A DNA stretch of 64,000 nucleotides, taken from NCBI RefSeq assembly GCF_013402795.1, contig NZ_CP058595.1, positions 2,013,848 to 2,077,847 of the forward strand. The letters run 5' to 3'. Below, piece by piece: positions 63,149 to 64,000 of the stretch (its first letter is position 1; the number at the start of each line of letters is the position of its first letter). Made by a program: the position numbers and the translations under genes. Origin of the DNA: Costertonia aggregata. Its GTDB lineage: Bacteria > Bacteroidota > Bacteroidia > Flavobacteriales > Flavobacteriaceae. Under the pieces are notes generated by a model. It made no database searches, was not told the DNA's origin, and was given only the letters and a program-made list of their open reading frames with translations.

Positions 63149-64000
63149 ATGGCAAATCAAGAAGATATTTTTAAAAAAGTCGTGTCCCACGCAAAGGAAT
63201 ATGGTTATGTGTTCCAATCCAGTGAAATTTATGATGGGCTCAGTGCCGTTTATGATTATGCGCAGAACGGTGCCGAACTAAAAAAGAACATACGCGAGTA
63301 CTGGTGGAAAGCCATGGTGCAGCTCAATGATAATATTGTAGGTATAGATGCAGCTATCTTCATGCACCCGACCACTTGGAAAGCCTCTGGGCACATAGAT
63401 GCCTTTAATGATCCATTGATAGACAACAAAGATTCCAAAAAACGATATCGTGCCGATGTTTTGGTAGAGGATTATGTTGCCAAAATCGAAGCGAAAATAG
63501 AAAAGGAAGTAATCAAGGCTGCAAAACGTTTTGGCGATAAATTCGACAAAGAACAATTTTTGGCCACCAACCCTAGGGTCTTAGGCTATCAAGAAGATGC
63601 CAATACCATCTTGAAACGATTGGGGAAATCATTGGAAAACGAAGATTTGGCCGATGTCAAAAAACTCATAGAACAATTGGGCATCGCATGTCCGTTGTCG
63701 GGATCCAAAAACTGGACAGATGTAAAACAGTTCAACCTTATGTTCGGCACCAAATTGGGAGCCTCGGCCGATAGTGCCATGGATTTATACCTAAGGCCCG
63801 AAACCGCCCAAGGTATTTTTGTCAATTTTTTGAACGTGCAGAAAACCGGGCGTATGAAAATTCCTTTTGGTATAGCCCAAACGGGAAAGGCCTTTAGGAA
63901 CGAAATCGTGGCGAGACAGTTTATCTTTAGAATGCGTGAGTTTGAACAAATGGAAATGCAATTTTTCGTTCAGCCCGGTACGCAAAAGGAATGGTATGAA
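63149..64000 (+). CDS. glyS: Glycyl-tRNA synthetase, dimeric type (5' part)
   Basis: The reading frame runs off the window after 284 codons. It encodes the N-terminal part of the alpha2-type class II glycyl-tRNA synthetase, the kind shared by Bacteroidetes, archaea and eukaryotes. Motif 1 and the class II core are seen in GYVFQSSEIYDGLSAVYDY, MDLYLRPETAQGIFVNF and IAQTGKAFRNEI followed by RMREFEQMEMQFF (motif 2). Start codon ATG 63149 lies 4 nt after a -7 element. Confidence 0.94.
   Translation, partial: MANQEDIFKKVVSHAKEYGYVFQSSEIYDGLSAVYDYAQNGAELKKNIREYWWKAMVQLNDNIVGIDAAIFMHPTTWKASGHIDAFNDPLIDNKDSKKRYRADVLVEDYVAKIEAKIEKEVIKAAKRFGDKFDKEQFLATNPRVLGYQEDANTILKRLGKSLENEDLADVKKLIEQLGIACPLSGSKNWTDVKQFNLMFGTKLGASADSAMDLYLRPETAQGIFVNFLNVQKTGRMKIPFGIAQTGKAFRNEIVARQFIFRMREFEQMEMQFFVQPGTQKEWYE

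Overview
The window is about 64 kb of a Flavobacteriaceae-type (Bacteroidetes) chromosome, probably marine. Evidence: moderate-to-low GC, promoter-like sites of the Bacteroidetes form TTG-N(16-21)-TAnnTTTG, little Shine-Dalgarno signal, several TonB-dependent receptors with an N-terminal carboxypeptidase-regulatory-like domain, an Oar-like receptor, many lipoproteins, and a typical flavobacterial gene set (hppD, tryptophan dioxygenase, dimeric-type GlyRS, a Cys-poor DksA-like protein). I found no rRNA, tRNA, CRISPR array, insertion sequence, prophage or conjugative gene. It reads as ordinary core chromosome, dense and colinear, with a few compact accessory modules.

Layout. 0-7 kb: small proteins, penicillin-binding protein 1C, glpD and gpsA tail to tail, and a lipoprotein with a duplicated domain whose 3' flank looks like a small RNA. 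7-20 kb: DUF421 protein, SulP transporter, a bestrophin-YheT-cytochrome c lipoprotein run, a UBP zinc-finger protein next to a cNMP/thioredoxin-reductase-like fusion, nitronate monooxygenase, thioesterase, EamA transporter, ArsC-like and DinB proteins, cystathionine gamma-synthase/lyase. 19-31 kb: gdhA, recO, a heme-type TonB receptor, a lipoprotein built of 18-residue repeats, ileS, dksA-like gene, lspA and a 5-formyl-THF ligase. 31-46 kb: uvrC, a patatin-barrel protein, hppD, a probable small RNA, DUF3108 protein, tryptophan 2,3-dioxygenase, an M23 lipoprotein, pgi, an Oar-like receptor, two small proteins. 46-52 kb: a secreted EEP nuclease divergent from a TonB receptor and a lipoprotein with DUF5689-like and lamin-tail regions. 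52-56 kb: a five-PAS soluble histidine kinase, two single-domain response regulators and a broken small membrane-protein gene. 56-64 kb: katG with an ankyrin gene, an omega-amidase-type nitrilase, an Ig-like lipoprotein, comF, a coiled-coil protein and the start of glyS.

What works together: hppD and tryptophan dioxygenase both open aromatic amino-acid rings; glpD and gpsA run opposite directions of glycerol-3-phosphate metabolism; katG and the ankyrin protein form a peroxide-defence pair; the nuclease, receptor and lamin-tail lipoprotein look like an extracellular nucleic-acid or nucleotide capture locus; the kinase and two receivers form a phosphorelay without a DNA-binding output.

The most novel-looking items are: two RNA-like elements sharing an exact 17-nt segment between a 5' hairpin and a terminator (about 6921-7018 and 36737-36842); the split lamin-tail/nuclease/receptor locus; an in-frame-interrupted two-segment membrane microprotein at 51935-52174 overlapping a response regulator; a 28-codon membrane microprotein at 30598-30684; and a perfect 15-bp hairpin just inside the start of the gene at 28623. 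All functional calls come from reading the sequence; no database search was run.
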